Assembly: GCA_963810815.1 (NCBI GenBank)
Contig: CAWEPB010000003.1
Location: 186,001 to 250,000, forward strand
DNA: 64,000 nt
DNA from: CAVQWT01 sp963810815
GTDB taxonomy: Bacteria > Pseudomonadota > Gammaproteobacteria > Burkholderiales > Casimicrobiaceae
Reading direction: 5' to 3'
A model generated the notes under the pieces. The model was not told where the DNA came from, made no database searches, and saw only the letters and a program-made list of their open reading frames with translations. The stretch's first letter is position 1, and each line of letters starts with the position of its first letter. The position numbers and the translations under genes are program-made. Positions 11,001 to 20,274 of the stretch are shown here, piece after piece.

Positions 11001-11004
11001 TCAT
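4261..11004 (-). CDS. Giant secreted multidomain protein: DUF642, SVFSP repeats, C25-like peptidase, Ig-like repeats
   Basis: Start is the ATG at 11002-11004, chosen because 'gaggga' lies just upstream and a clean signal peptide follows (MTQINLVRAGYRS..., cleavage after GGALAAA). Domain order: DUF642-type lectin-like domain (about 35-205, 'NVLVNGGFETP'); a prepeptidase-type beta domain (about 330-395); 17 SVFSP pentapeptides (about 398-490); a gingipain/C25-like caspase-fold peptidase (about 580-980) with His in 'FLAGHFSA' (about 831) and Cys in 'SAGCHSGYN' (about 869); two Ig-like domains; then six repeats of about 80 residues of the 'QTITFGALADKTYGD' type. After about residue 1978 the true protein shifts frame into the Kelch propeller at 3963-5081, so residues coded by 4261-5066 in this frame are spurious. 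Full length is about 2,350 residues. Probably a cell-surface or secreted protease-adhesin. Confidence 0.8.
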   Translation of the reverse strand: MTQINLVRAGYRSVVRGALMAMVAVAGVAITAGGALAAAPGTNVLVNGGFETPAVTRPALWDTKYAGATTLAPWVIGGNSINHVKGYWQPAEGLQSLDLNGNGPGSVAQVVPTEPGRSYLLRFKYARNPDRILGAPKMTVRWGPSASGTFTLKEQFTFTGSSSKSNMNWRTVERTVKATGASMYLQFKSDDIFISPFGVALDDVSVTLLPDLATPALLRVVATGGTNAFLIGRVDGAPSLPITLQAFTATSCTDGMLAGGGTPAGSPVAVTTDGEGYFGTAAAPVVVSSVPPGNFVAVKVTSPVTTATSTCIASSADNDYWPKALDLGASPTARDYIDAPGKARWYKFAVKPGQRIQIGLSGLPADYDLAVFKDIGAAFLSQLAPANVGELTKLSAEYAPSVFSPSVFSPSVFSPSVFSPDAYAPSVFSPSVFSPSVFSPSVFSPSVFSPSVFSPSVFSPSVFSPSVFSPSVFSPSVFSPSVFSPSVFSPTEIAQAFSSAQTRSIIGVSATPGTVDEAVVVNTWNNAGEFYIRVAGRGTAQSTGSQFTVTLAKTASSCDAVTNTALTARAPASGAGIRTVILTDSAKLPLTADAGGGVTLAAKLETLRTRSEVVGVVVDVDADAGVRAKKAQADSNPACPFAKNLLAEEIKGIVDSYRTNNPNLKYVVIVGGDSTIPFFRYPDQSLLGQESGYVPPVDSNSASEASLRRDFVLGQDAYGAGTQVSLRTSNFPVPGLAVGRLVESPTDIGGLIDAYIETGGVVVPSSSLVTGYDFLADAATAVQTELQKGTGVPSDTLIAPNNLSPEDPLSWKATDLGAKLLGPRHDIMFLAGHFSANSALAADFKTSLLTTDLAASSVNLTNSIVFSAGCHSGYNIVDTDAIPGVTQILDWTQAFAQKKATLIAGTGYQYGDTDFIEYSERLYRNFARQLLPGTGPIPIGEALVKAKLEYLAATPDIRGIHEKALLEATLFGLPMLGVNMPNNRGGSSGTGGAVTPQAVASGPAATLGLRTKDLSVGAAGVATNTVGLTNVQDGGNVVATWLSGPDGVVSNPAEPALPLTAINITPTDGSVVLRGVGFRGGTYTDSTIVPLTGAPTTELRGVHVPFVSPVFFPMRTWTVNYFGALSGGGGTSLLVTPAQHRAFDIEAGTSTLRRYGNLDLRLYYSGNLGTVALSDAPTVVGVDAQPDNGGIAFAAQVVGDPKAAIHQVWITHTDGLGVWQSLDLDQCVRAGTGTPLPAACAVEDSRIWMGRLPTAPATLRYVVQAASGTGLVTLDDNRGLYYAISGAPPSDSAVALITAPASATFGDSLAVTAALTSAGQPVAGKSVRVAIGGAARAGTTGADGRVTVNVPVAIVPGSYPITASFAGDEALAASSTTGPALTINRAPSTLGPSTSVPPAPPPPVGATLTASIGGKTQALLQEAVTFTISGAGGAKTIVAITDYLGRASLPPTGLPPGTYAVTGSFAGNPTYTAVTASLPALTIVAQTIDFGAAGGGGLPAAITVPGTATFTVTTNAGQPVTVGLSPDPSPVCTLSSASLAGVTTYTLTAVAPGTCTLVASAGGTPTFASVNVTQDVVIKGDQAIIFGALADKTYGDAPFTVAATGGASGNPVTFASQTASVCAVTGNVVTILAAGTCTIAADQTGAANYNAAPQVTQTFTVNKAAQTITFGALGAKTFGDGPFAVSATASSGLAVTFGSGGSCSISGDTVTITGAGSCTITASQAGDGNYLPATSVPQTFAIGAAPQTITFTVVPAQTYTPGGTFGLGATAPGGVVTFTSLSPGVCTVAVSTATVVKAGDCIIRADQTGLPNYVAATTQQTIAIGKATQTISFPAIAPPTFVAGGAGTFQVSATATSSLAVTFSSSTAAVCTVSGTTVTMKSAGLCTIAADQQGGDNYLAAPQVVQSVTIGKASQTITFAGPGNRTFTTVPILLTATADSGLTVAFAATGNCTVSGSTLTLTAAGSCTITASQAGDTNFARGGAGRAHHRDCRVGPGQCVDGTHGEDDQAAPVPHRDPLRVGAACRPGADRRGPRPLRQGAGEFRAVQPGDTHVRRCGQPAEQVVWAHRHAAAQWQGDRVRWRQLERPGVQSVDQDLVVRGLAVVEPFVAYGDTVARRQGAGHRGRGQLGQHAQLDHRVQPDHGHLCQRPGARHAARAPHRHLAAQRQGAGGRRTAEVGGQLRHPCDVHDLRRDGLHGVGGGHCRTPLARRGWTGAGRQQDTRCRRCERQHRSRDGRGLRRHHGHME
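9535..9812 (-). repeat. 15-bp tandem repeat coding SVFSP pentapeptides
   Basis: Seventeen copies of a 15-base unit, each coding Ser-Val-Phe-Ser-Pro, are interrupted once by a DAYAP unit: 4 copies before it and 13 after it, in protein direction. The codons alternate between two synonymous versions ('ggcgagaacaccgac' types and 'gggctgaacaccgac' types on the plus strand), giving a 30-base higher-order period. It lies between the prepeptidase-like domain and the peptidase, so it is probably an extended linker. Confidence 0.9.
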
Positions 11005-11036
11005 GGCGCGACTCCCTCTTTTCATGGCAGAGGGGC

Positions 11037-11065
11037 GATATAGCACGCGCAATTCCTGCGCGCAA
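11037..11065 (-). promoter_or_regulatory. Probable sigma-70 promoter of the giant protein gene
   Basis: Reading the minus strand: TTGCGC at 11065-11060 (-35), a 17-base spacer, then TATATC at 11042-11037 (-10) preceded by TGC, as in an extended -10. Transcription would start about 25 bases before the ATG at 11004. Assigned by eye. Confidence 0.45.
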
Positions 11066-11205
11066 TGGTCGCACCGGTCTTGTGCATCACAACCGGCGCC
11101 GGCCGATATGCCAGCGTCATCAGCGGCGTCGCGCTCGGTGCGATTTCGCCCTATGGCGGAGCGTTTGCGGCGCGAGCCGCAAACACTTCCACTCGAACTC
11201 CGGGG

Positions 11206-14200
11206 TCATTCGAACGCCGAGGGCCGTTCGCACAACTCCAGCGCCAGCGCGACGCCCGCCGCAAGGTCCAGCGACCGGCCGCGCGCGCGCAGCGCGGCGC
11301 GCTCGTCGTCGGCCAGGTCGTTCGCCGCGGCGTCGAGCTGGCTCTGCAGCTCCTGCTCGAGCGTCGGGGCGCGCGGCGTACCGATCGCGTCGCGCAGCGC
11401 GTCGGCCGCGCCCATGAGCTCGAAGGCCGTCGCCGAGTCACCTGACAGCGCGGCGAGGACGCCGATGTCCTCGAGCAGGAACGCCATCGCCCAGCGGTCG
11501 TCGTAGTCGCGGTACGCGCGCAGGCTGTCGGCGTAGTGCTCGCGCGCCTCGTCGTAGTCGCCGAGCCCGCGCGTCGCGTTGCCGAGATTGTTGTGGCAGA
11601 TGGCCACCATCCAGGTGTCGCCGACTTCGCGGTTCAGCCGCATCGAGCGCTCGAACCAGTCGCGCGCCTCGTCGAAACGCTTCTGCAGCACGGCAATCAT
11701 CCCGAGGTTGGTCATCGAGACCGCGATCGCCCAGCGGTCGCCGATTTCGGTGCGCAGCGCCAGCGCGCGCTCGTGGAAGGCGCGCGACCGGTCGTAATCG
11801 CCCTGGTACTCGGCGATGACGCCGAGGTTGGACAGCAGGCTCCCCATGCTCGCCTTGTCGCCCAGCCGCTCCCGGATGGCGAGGCTCGCCTCGTAGTTGC
11901 TCAGCGCCTTGGGGTAATCGCCGCGCTGCGCGGCGACGGTGCCGGTGAGGTGGAGCACCTTGCCGACGCCGGCCTCGTCGCGCAGCGCCTCGAAGCCGTT
12001 GGCCGCGCGATCGAGCAGGTCGAAGGCCTCGTCGAAGCGCCCGTGCTTGCGCGCCACCTCGGCCAGCGCCGTCTGGCACGCCGCGCGCCAGTAGACGTCG
12101 CCCATGCTCTCGGCGAGCGCCAGCGCCTGGCCCTCGACTTCCTCGGCGCGACGCCAGTTGCCGACCAGCTCGAGCACCTTGCCGAGCTTGAGCTGCACCT
12201 CGACCCGCTCGCCCTGCTCGAGCAGCGGGGCCAGCCGCTCGAAGTACTCGATCGCGGCAGCGTTCGCGTAGGCCGCCTGCGCGGCGTCGCCGGCCCGGCG
12301 AAGGTACTCGCGCTTCTTGCGCAGGTTCTCGCTGTGCCAGAAGTGGTGGGCGAGCAGCGCCGGGTTGCGCTCGATCGAGTCGGGCTCGGTCAGCTCGATG
12401 AAGCCGCCCACGCGCTCGTGCAGCATCGACCGGAACGCGAAGGGCATGCTCTCGTAGGCGACCTCCTGCGTGACGACGTGCTTGAACAGGTAGGTCTGCT
12501 CGCCCTCCTGTTCCACGCTCAGCAGGTCCTGCGCGCCGAGCGTGTCCAGGTGGCCCTTGACCGCGTCGAACGCGCCGAGCTCCGGATAGACGCCCGGCAG
12601 CATCGGCGCGCTGAACGTCCGCCCGACCACGCTGGCGACCTTGAGCGTGCGCCGCGGCGCCTCGCCGACGGCGTCGATGCGGCTCAGGATCAGGCTGTGC
12701 AGGCTCTCGGGCAGTTCGAGCTTCCGGATCGCCGCCTCGTCCTGCGGGTGGACGCCCTGGCTGCCGATGAAGTTGAGGAGCTCCTCGATGTAGAACGCAT
12801 TGCCCTGCGCCCGCGCCGTGACGAGGTCGACCAGCGCCGCCGGCGGCTCGGCGTCGACGCCGAGCATCTGCTCGAGTCGGGCGCGGATCAGCAGGTACGC
12901 ATCGTGGTGATCGAGCTCGCCGAGGGAGATCTCCTCGAAGTACGGCAGGCGCTCGATGTCCAGCCCGCCGCCGGGTGCGGCGGCCGGCCGGTACGCGAGC
13001 ACGATCAGCACCGGCAGGTCGGCGATCGCGCGGGCCAGCACTTCCAGCAGATCGCGCGACAGCGGGTCGATCCGGTGGCAGTCCTCCAGCACCAGCACCA
13101 GCGGCGCCGCGCGCGCCTGCGCCCGCAGGCAATCGACGAGCAGCCCTTCCAGCGAGGTCTTGCGCAGCTTGGCGTCGAACCGGGCGGTGAGGTCGTTGTC
13201 GGGAATCGGCAGGTCCAGCAGGCCCTGCAGCAGCGGCTCGCGCGCGGCGAGCGCCGGGTCGATCGCCGCCAGCGCGACCTGGACGTCCTGCACCTGCTCG
13301 TCCTCGGACCGGCTGCCGTCGAGGCCGAACAGCGTCGACCAGATCTCGCGCCAGACGAAGTAGCTGGTGTGGGTGCCGTACGACTGGCATTCGCCGATGG
13401 CGACCAGGACCCCCCGCTCGCGCGCGGCCCGCGCGAATTCCGCGACCAGGCGCGACTTGCCGATGCCGGCCTCGGCCGCGATGCCGACGATGCGTCCGTG
13501 GCCGCCGAGCACCTCGTCGAGCTTCGCCCCGAGCCGTTCCAGCTCCGCCTGGCGGCCGACGATCGGGCGCTCGCTCGCCGCCTGCCAGCGCGACGCGTGC
13601 CGCTTCGAGCCCTTGAGCGCGAAGACCGGAATCGGCTCGGCCTTGCCCTTGACGGTGATCGGCGGGAGCTTTTCCCAGGAGAACACCTCGCCGGCGGCGC
13701 GGCGGACCAGCTCGGGGACGTAGATCTCGCCCGGCGGCGCCTTGCCCATCAGCCGGGCCGACAGGTTGCCTGCGTCGCCGAGGCAGGTGAACGCCTGCCG
13801 CTGCGCATGGCCGTAGGTGCCGCTGCGCAGCCGTCCGTACGCGATGCCGATCTGGATGTCGGTGGCGGCGGTGACCGACGCGAGGTCGCGCAGCTCCAGC
13901 GCGGCCGCCGCCGCACGGGCGGCGTCGTCCTCGTGCGCGACCGGCGACCCGAACACCGTGTACAGGTACGCGCCCTTGTCGCCGAGCGTCAGGTGCAGCA
14001 GGTTGCCGCCGTAGGAGGTCAGGATCCGCTGCGCGTGCCGGATGAAATCGTCGAGCTTGCCGATCGCGTCGGCGTCGTGGTCGTAGTCGATGCCGCCGAA
14101 GCGCACGCAGAGGGGGTACGCCGGCCGCAGCTCGGCGAGGAACTCGCCGCGCCCGGTGCGCAGGCGCTCGAACACCGCCGGCAGCACCCACTTCTGGACC

Positions 14201-14940
14201 ACCTCGGTCGGAAGCGGCGCGTCGAGCGACGCCACCGGCGCGTCGGGTACCGCCGCGCGCAGGCGCAGCACGACGCCGTAGGGACGGCCATCCGCCTGGG
14301 CGATCCTCGTTTCGCGGATCTCGACCTTGTCGCCGAGCGCCTCCAGCGCCGACCGGTCGAGCACGACCTCGCCCTTCTCCGCGTAGAACTCGGCGGCCGC
14401 GAGGTCGTTGACGAGCTGCCCGGCCAGCACGTCGATCAGCTGGACGTCCGGGTCGCCGACGACGAAGCGCTGGGCCGCGCCGACCGCGACGCCGACCTTC
14501 AGCGCGAGACGCACGCGCGTTCCGGCGGGGGTGACCACCTCGTACAGTTCCGCCATCGCGTCCTGCATCGCGAGGGCACAGGCGACGGCGCGCGTGCCGT
14601 CGTCGCCGTCGAGCCAGCAGGTGATGGCGTCGCCGCTGAAATAGATGACGTGCCCGCCGTAGCGGTCGAGTTCGGAAATGAGGGCGTGGAAGACCCGGTT
14701 CAGGTTCGCCGTCAGCACTTCGGCGCCGCGCTGCGATCCGAGCTCGTTGGCCAGTGCCTCGGTCAGCGGCGTGAAGCCCGAGATGTCCGCGAACAGCGCC
14801 GCCCCGTGGACGGAGTGCGGGATCGGCGTCCCCGTCGCGAGCGCGAGCCTGCGGTCGCCGGCGATGTGGGCGTCGGCGTTGTCGAAGCGGGTGTTCCCCG
14901 CTGCCGCCTCGTCCGCCGGATCTCGCTGTGCGTCGGTCAT
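11206..14940 (-). CDS. Soluble adenylyl cyclase-like protein: two cyclase domains, AAA ATPase, TPR
   Basis: 1,244 residues. The first class III cyclase domain has 'LFADISGFTPL' (metal Asp52) and 'YFSGDAITCW' (metal Asp104). The second has 'GDKGAYLYTVFGSP' and 'FTCLGDAGNLSARLM', matching the C2 half of mammalian soluble adenylyl cyclase (sAC, ADCY10), including the Thr, Asn and Arg used for base and transition-state contacts. Then come 'PIVGRQAEL', a Walker A 'AAEAGIGKSRL' and a Walker B 'LVLVLEDCH' (AAA/NACHT-type ATPase), and TPR repeats over the last third or so. The residue before the second metal Asp that is a base-binding lysine in sAC is a tyrosine here (Tyr100). It probably makes cAMP in response to a cytosolic signal sensed by the ATPase/TPR part. 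No membrane segment is seen. Confidence 0.85.
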   Translation of the reverse strand: MTDAQRDPADEAAAGNTRFDNADAHIAGDRRLALATGTPIPHSVHGAALFADISGFTPLTEALANELGSQRGAEVLTANLNRVFHALISELDRYGGHVIYFSGDAITCWLDGDDGTRAVACALAMQDAMAELYEVVTPAGTRVRLALKVGVAVGAAQRFVVGDPDVQLIDVLAGQLVNDLAAAEFYAEKGEVVLDRSALEALGDKVEIRETRIAQADGRPYGVVLRLRAAVPDAPVASLDAPLPTEVVQKWVLPAVFERLRTGRGEFLAELRPAYPLCVRFGGIDYDHDADAIGKLDDFIRHAQRILTSYGGNLLHLTLGDKGAYLYTVFGSPVAHEDDAARAAAAALELRDLASVTAATDIQIGIAYGRLRSGTYGHAQRQAFTCLGDAGNLSARLMGKAPPGEIYVPELVRRAAGEVFSWEKLPPITVKGKAEPIPVFALKGSKRHASRWQAASERPIVGRQAELERLGAKLDEVLGGHGRIVGIAAEAGIGKSRLVAEFARAARERGVLVAIGECQSYGTHTSYFVWREIWSTLFGLDGSRSEDEQVQDVQVALAAIDPALAAREPLLQGLLDLPIPDNDLTARFDAKLRKTSLEGLLVDCLRAQARAAPLVLVLEDCHRIDPLSRDLLEVLARAIADLPVLIVLAYRPAAAPGGGLDIERLPYFEEISLGELDHHDAYLLIRARLEQMLGVDAEPPAALVDLVTARAQGNAFYIEELLNFIGSQGVHPQDEAAIRKLELPESLHSLILSRIDAVGEAPRRTLKVASVVGRTFSAPMLPGVYPELGAFDAVKGHLDTLGAQDLLSVEQEGEQTYLFKHVVTQEVAYESMPFAFRSMLHERVGGFIELTEPDSIERNPALLAHHFWHSENLRKKREYLRRAGDAAQAAYANAAAIEYFERLAPLLEQGERVEVQLKLGKVLELVGNWRRAEEVEGQALALAESMGDVYWRAACQTALAEVARKHGRFDEAFDLLDRAANGFEALRDEAGVGKVLHLTGTVAAQRGDYPKALSNYEASLAIRERLGDKASMGSLLSNLGVIAEYQGDYDRSRAFHERALALRTEIGDRWAIAVSMTNLGMIAVLQKRFDEARDWFERSMRLNREVGDTWMVAICHNNLGNATRGLGDYDEAREHYADSLRAYRDYDDRWAMAFLLEDIGVLAALSGDSATAFELMGAADALRDAIGTPRAPTLEQELQSQLDAAANDLADDERAALRARGRSLDLAAGVALALELCERPSAFE

Positions 14941-15137
14941 CGCTTTCTCATCGCGCCGGCGGCGACCGCGGCCCGCGGGGTCATCGTTGGCGCCGGAACC
15001 CGGGGCGTCGGCCCGCTCCGCATCGTCCCGGCCGGCGCCCGATCTCGCGCCGCCGCGGCCACGCGCCCGAAAGGTTGACGAGGATATGCTGCTTTGAATC
15101 GCCGCGCCATCCCTCGGCGGCCGTTGGGGTCCCGCCG

Positions 15138-16880
15138 TCAGGGTCGCGGTTGGGCCCCGCCCACGCCGGGCCGCTCCCCCGCACTCGCCCGGTCACCGCG
15201 ATCCAGCAACCGCCAGACGGTGCCTCGCGTCCGGTCGCGTCCGGTGAGGACATACCACGCGGTATTGGCGTTGCGGAGCACCTGAAACATCTGCCGGCGG
15301 GCCGCCCGCTTTCCCGCGAACAGGATCTCGTCGCCGGGGCGCAGCTCGGCGTCGTCCCCCGGCAGTTCGATCTGCCCGCCCGCCCGGACCAGCAGCAGCG
15401 GCAGGCATACCGAACGCAGGTCGCGGTCCGAGCTGTCGCGGCGCAGGTCCAAGATGGTCGCCGGCCGCCCGACGCGCTTCATCGCGTCGAGGAATCCCGG
15501 CGCCTCGGTCGGAGTGATCGCCGAGCTCCAGAACTCCGGCGACTGATCGCCGACGGTCGCCCGCAGCCGTTCGACGATGCCCTGCGCCCACGCGTCGTCC
15601 CGGGCGCGAACGATCCGCAGGAACGTCGACAGATGCGCGGTGCGCAGGATCGCGAGGCACTCGTTGGCGATGATCTCGCTCGACACCATGGTCATGTCGG
15701 CCCCGAACGCGTCGACGAGCATGCGGTTGCCGACCAGATTCTGGCGCAGGATCACGAACACGCCGGGCTTGACCTGGCGGGCCGCGATGGCGATCGCCAG
15801 GTTGGCCGTATCCTGGTCGGTCCCCGCGACGATGCCGGCGGCATCGTCGATGCCCGCCGTGCGAAGCACGTCCGCGTCGGTGCCGAGCCCGCGGACCACG
15901 TGCAGCCCGACGGGGTCGGCGGGCTTCGGGTCCACGACGACGACGTCGAAGCCGCCATCGCGGATCGCCTTCACGATTTCGAACCCGAAGCGGCCGTAGC
16001 CGCAGACGATCCACCGCCCCGGCGGCGACGGCACGCGCGGCCGAAGCTCGGCGCCCGGAGGTCCGGTCAGCCAGGTCAGCAGCCGATGGGTGTCCGGCGC
16101 CTTCATGGCGATCGCGAGGCGCCCGGCGAACTCGCGGTACGGGTTGATCACCTCGTGGACGCCGATCGTCGTCATCGACGCCGTGATCAGCGGCGTGTCC
16201 GAGCGGGCGATCGTGCGCAGGCCCGGGTGCAGCAGCCGGGCGGCCACGGCGATCGACAGGTTGACGCCGTCGTCGTTGGTGAGCGCCAGCACGCCCCTGC
16301 ACTCCGGCTTGAGCAGGCCGGCCATCGTCAGGACCTCGGGCGCGGTCGCGTCGCCGGCAAACGCGGGCGGATCGGCGGCGAACTCCTCGAGGTCGAGTTC
16401 CTGGATCCGCCGCTCCTCGGGATCGAGCACCGCGAAGCGGTAGCCGAGCCGGTCCAGCGACCGCGCGATCATCAGCCCCGTCTCGCCCAGGCCGCAGAGC
16501 AGGTAGAACGGCTCGCGCAGCGCGCGGACCGCGTGGCGGAACCGCGCGGCGACGATCGCGCTCTGGAAGCCCTTGTCCTGCGACAGCGCGAGGAGGCTGC
16601 CCAGCAGGTAGGCCCAGCCGACCACCGACATGAAGATGATGACGGTGGCCCACAGTCGCTGCGGGTTCGTGAAGGTGTTCGGAAGCTCGCCGAACCCGAT
16701 CGTCGTGGCCGTGTAGCTGACGAAGTAGAACGCCTCGAACAGCGTCGGTTGCCAGGGCCGCCCCTGGCTGTCGACCCCGGGAATCAGCGTCAGCCCGGTC
16801 GTCGAGACCGCGAAGATCAGGATGATCAGGACCAGCGGCGCCCGCAGGCGCCGGATCGCGATGAAGAAGACCGCGCCCAA
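15138..16880 (-). CDS. Two-TM potassium channel with tandem RCK (TrkA-N) domains
   Basis: 580 residues with a TTG start at 16878-16880, supported by 'gaggcgg' just upstream. TM1 lies at about 14-34, the pore helix and selectivity filter 'TTIGFGE' at about 59-65, and TM2 at about 78-98. Two Rossmann RCK domains follow: 'LLCGLGETGLMIARSL' (from about 130) and 'IVCGYGRFGFEIVKAI' (from about 290), both with GxGxxG nucleotide-binding loops. A C-terminal TrkA-C-like part includes 'LRPGDEILFAG'. Such channels pass K+ under control of NAD(H), nucleotides or Ca2+ bound to the RCK ring. The GFG filter is a common variant of GYG. The gene follows the small membrane protein gene by one base. Confidence 0.88.
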   Translation of the reverse strand: MGAVFFIAIRRLRAPLVLIILIFAVSTTGLTLIPGVDSQGRPWQPTLFEAFYFVSYTATTIGFGELPNTFTNPQRLWATVIIFMSVVGWAYLLGSLLALSQDKGFQSAIVAARFRHAVRALREPFYLLCGLGETGLMIARSLDRLGYRFAVLDPEERRIQELDLEEFAADPPAFAGDATAPEVLTMAGLLKPECRGVLALTNDDGVNLSIAVAARLLHPGLRTIARSDTPLITASMTTIGVHEVINPYREFAGRLAIAMKAPDTHRLLTWLTGPPGAELRPRVPSPPGRWIVCGYGRFGFEIVKAIRDGGFDVVVVDPKPADPVGLHVVRGLGTDADVLRTAGIDDAAGIVAGTDQDTANLAIAIAARQVKPGVFVILRQNLVGNRMLVDAFGADMTMVSSEIIANECLAILRTAHLSTFLRIVRARDDAWAQGIVERLRATVGDQSPEFWSSAITPTEAPGFLDAMKRVGRPATILDLRRDSSDRDLRSVCLPLLLVRAGGQIELPGDDAELRPGDEILFAGKRAARRQMFQVLRNANTAWYVLTGRDRTRGTVWRLLDRGDRASAGERPGVGGAQPRP

Positions 16881-16881
16881 C

Positions 16882-17250
16882 CTACCGCCTCTGCATCGTC
16901 GTCTCGACCACCATGATGACGACCGAGACGATGTTGGCGAGCAGCGCGCCGGCGGAGAGCGAAACGATGCTGGCCACGGCCGACGGCGTGATGGCGTCCG
17001 CGAAGAACCAGACCAGCCCCGCCGCGCCGAGCTGCAGCAGCGCCACCAGGCTGGACGCGAGATGGATCGCCCCGATGTGCGTCCGGTCGCCGAACTTCAG
17101 CACCGTGGCGATCAGATTGACGACGATCGCGGCGAAGAGCTCCCACTGGTGGTGGTGGGCCGCGTTCTCGATGTTGCCGTACACGAAGCCGAAGTTCAGC
17201 GTCGCGGCGAGCAGGATGAAGAAGCCGAAGACGACCTTTTCCAGATTCAT
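16882..17250 (-). CDS. Small four-helix membrane protein (probably DUF6394-type)
   Basis: 122 residues. The start is the ATG at 17248-17250, preceded by 'gaggagcagg'; the longer upstream frame is low-complexity repeat sequence and was not used. Four hydrophobic segments lie at about 5-20, 28-45, 58-75 and 85-115, with a central motif 'ATVLKFGDRTHIGA'. The sequence resembles the DUF6394 family as I remember it; no function is known to me. Its stop lies one base before the TTG of the potassium channel gene. The tight coupling suggests an accessory or beta-type subunit of that channel, which is inference. Confidence 0.65.
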   Translation of the reverse strand: MNLEKVVFGFFILLAATLNFGFVYGNIENAAHHHQWELFAAIVVNLIATVLKFGDRTHIGAIHLASSLVALLQLGAAGLVWFFADAITPSAVASIVSLSAGALLANIVSVVIMVVETTMQRR

Positions 17251-17772
17251 GGCTGCCTGCTCCTCGCACTCGTTGCGCGGTTCGCGTTCCCGGAGCCGGC
17301 GGCTCCGGTCCCTGGCCGCGACCGGTGATCCGGCGCCGGATCCCGACCCGACGATTATCGTACCCCCGCGCCGCGCCGGGTCCGGCGCTCGGCCGATCGA
17401 TCCCTGCGACCGATCGATCCCTACGGCCGATCGATCCCTGCGACCGTTCAATCAATGCCGCCGATCAATCCCCGCGGACGATCGGCCCCGGCGGCCGGCC
17501 CGCCCCTGCGGCCGCCCGGCCCCTGCGGCGAATCGGTCGCCCCATTTCCGCGCATAGGCTGGCGTGATCGTCCGGCGCGCAGGCCCCTCGACGGCGGATC
17601 CGTCGGCAAATGCGTGCCCACGGGGTAAGATTCTTCGTGCTTCCGGCATTTTCCAAACGCCCATTTCCCGCAGCGGTCGCTCCGCGCAACGCAGGCCCAT
17701 GAAGGCATTCCAGCCCCTCCCGCGTCCCCGGCGACGGCTCCGCCGCAACTTCACCCCTACGATGAAGGCCCA
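17251..17772. other. 522-base intergenic region between the channel operon and glgP
   Basis: This divergent region should carry promoters for the potassium-channel operon (minus) and the glycogen operon (plus). It contains the 17-bp tandem repeat at 17394-17529. No convincing -35/-10 pair, operator or small gene could be read in the rest. The glgP start is preceded by 'gatgaagg'. Confidence 0.6.
17394..17529. repeat. 17-bp tandem repeat, eight units of graded decay
   Basis: Eight contiguous 17-base units. Units 1 and 3 are identical (cgatcgatccctgcgac) and unit 2 differs at two positions. Units 4 to 8 drift progressively (cgttcaatcaatgccgc, cgatcaatccccgcgga, cgatcggccccggcggc, cggcccgcccctgcggc, cgcccggcccctgcggc). 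The array is noncoding and ends 243 bases before the glgP start. Confidence 0.85.

Positions 17773-20263
<2,491 letters not shown>

Positions 20264-20274
<11 letters not shown>

Noticed and set aside
11536..15078. Long plus-strand open frame antisense to the cyclase
   Set aside because: No domain or ribosome-binding site; the minus strand codes a complete, motif-rich protein.
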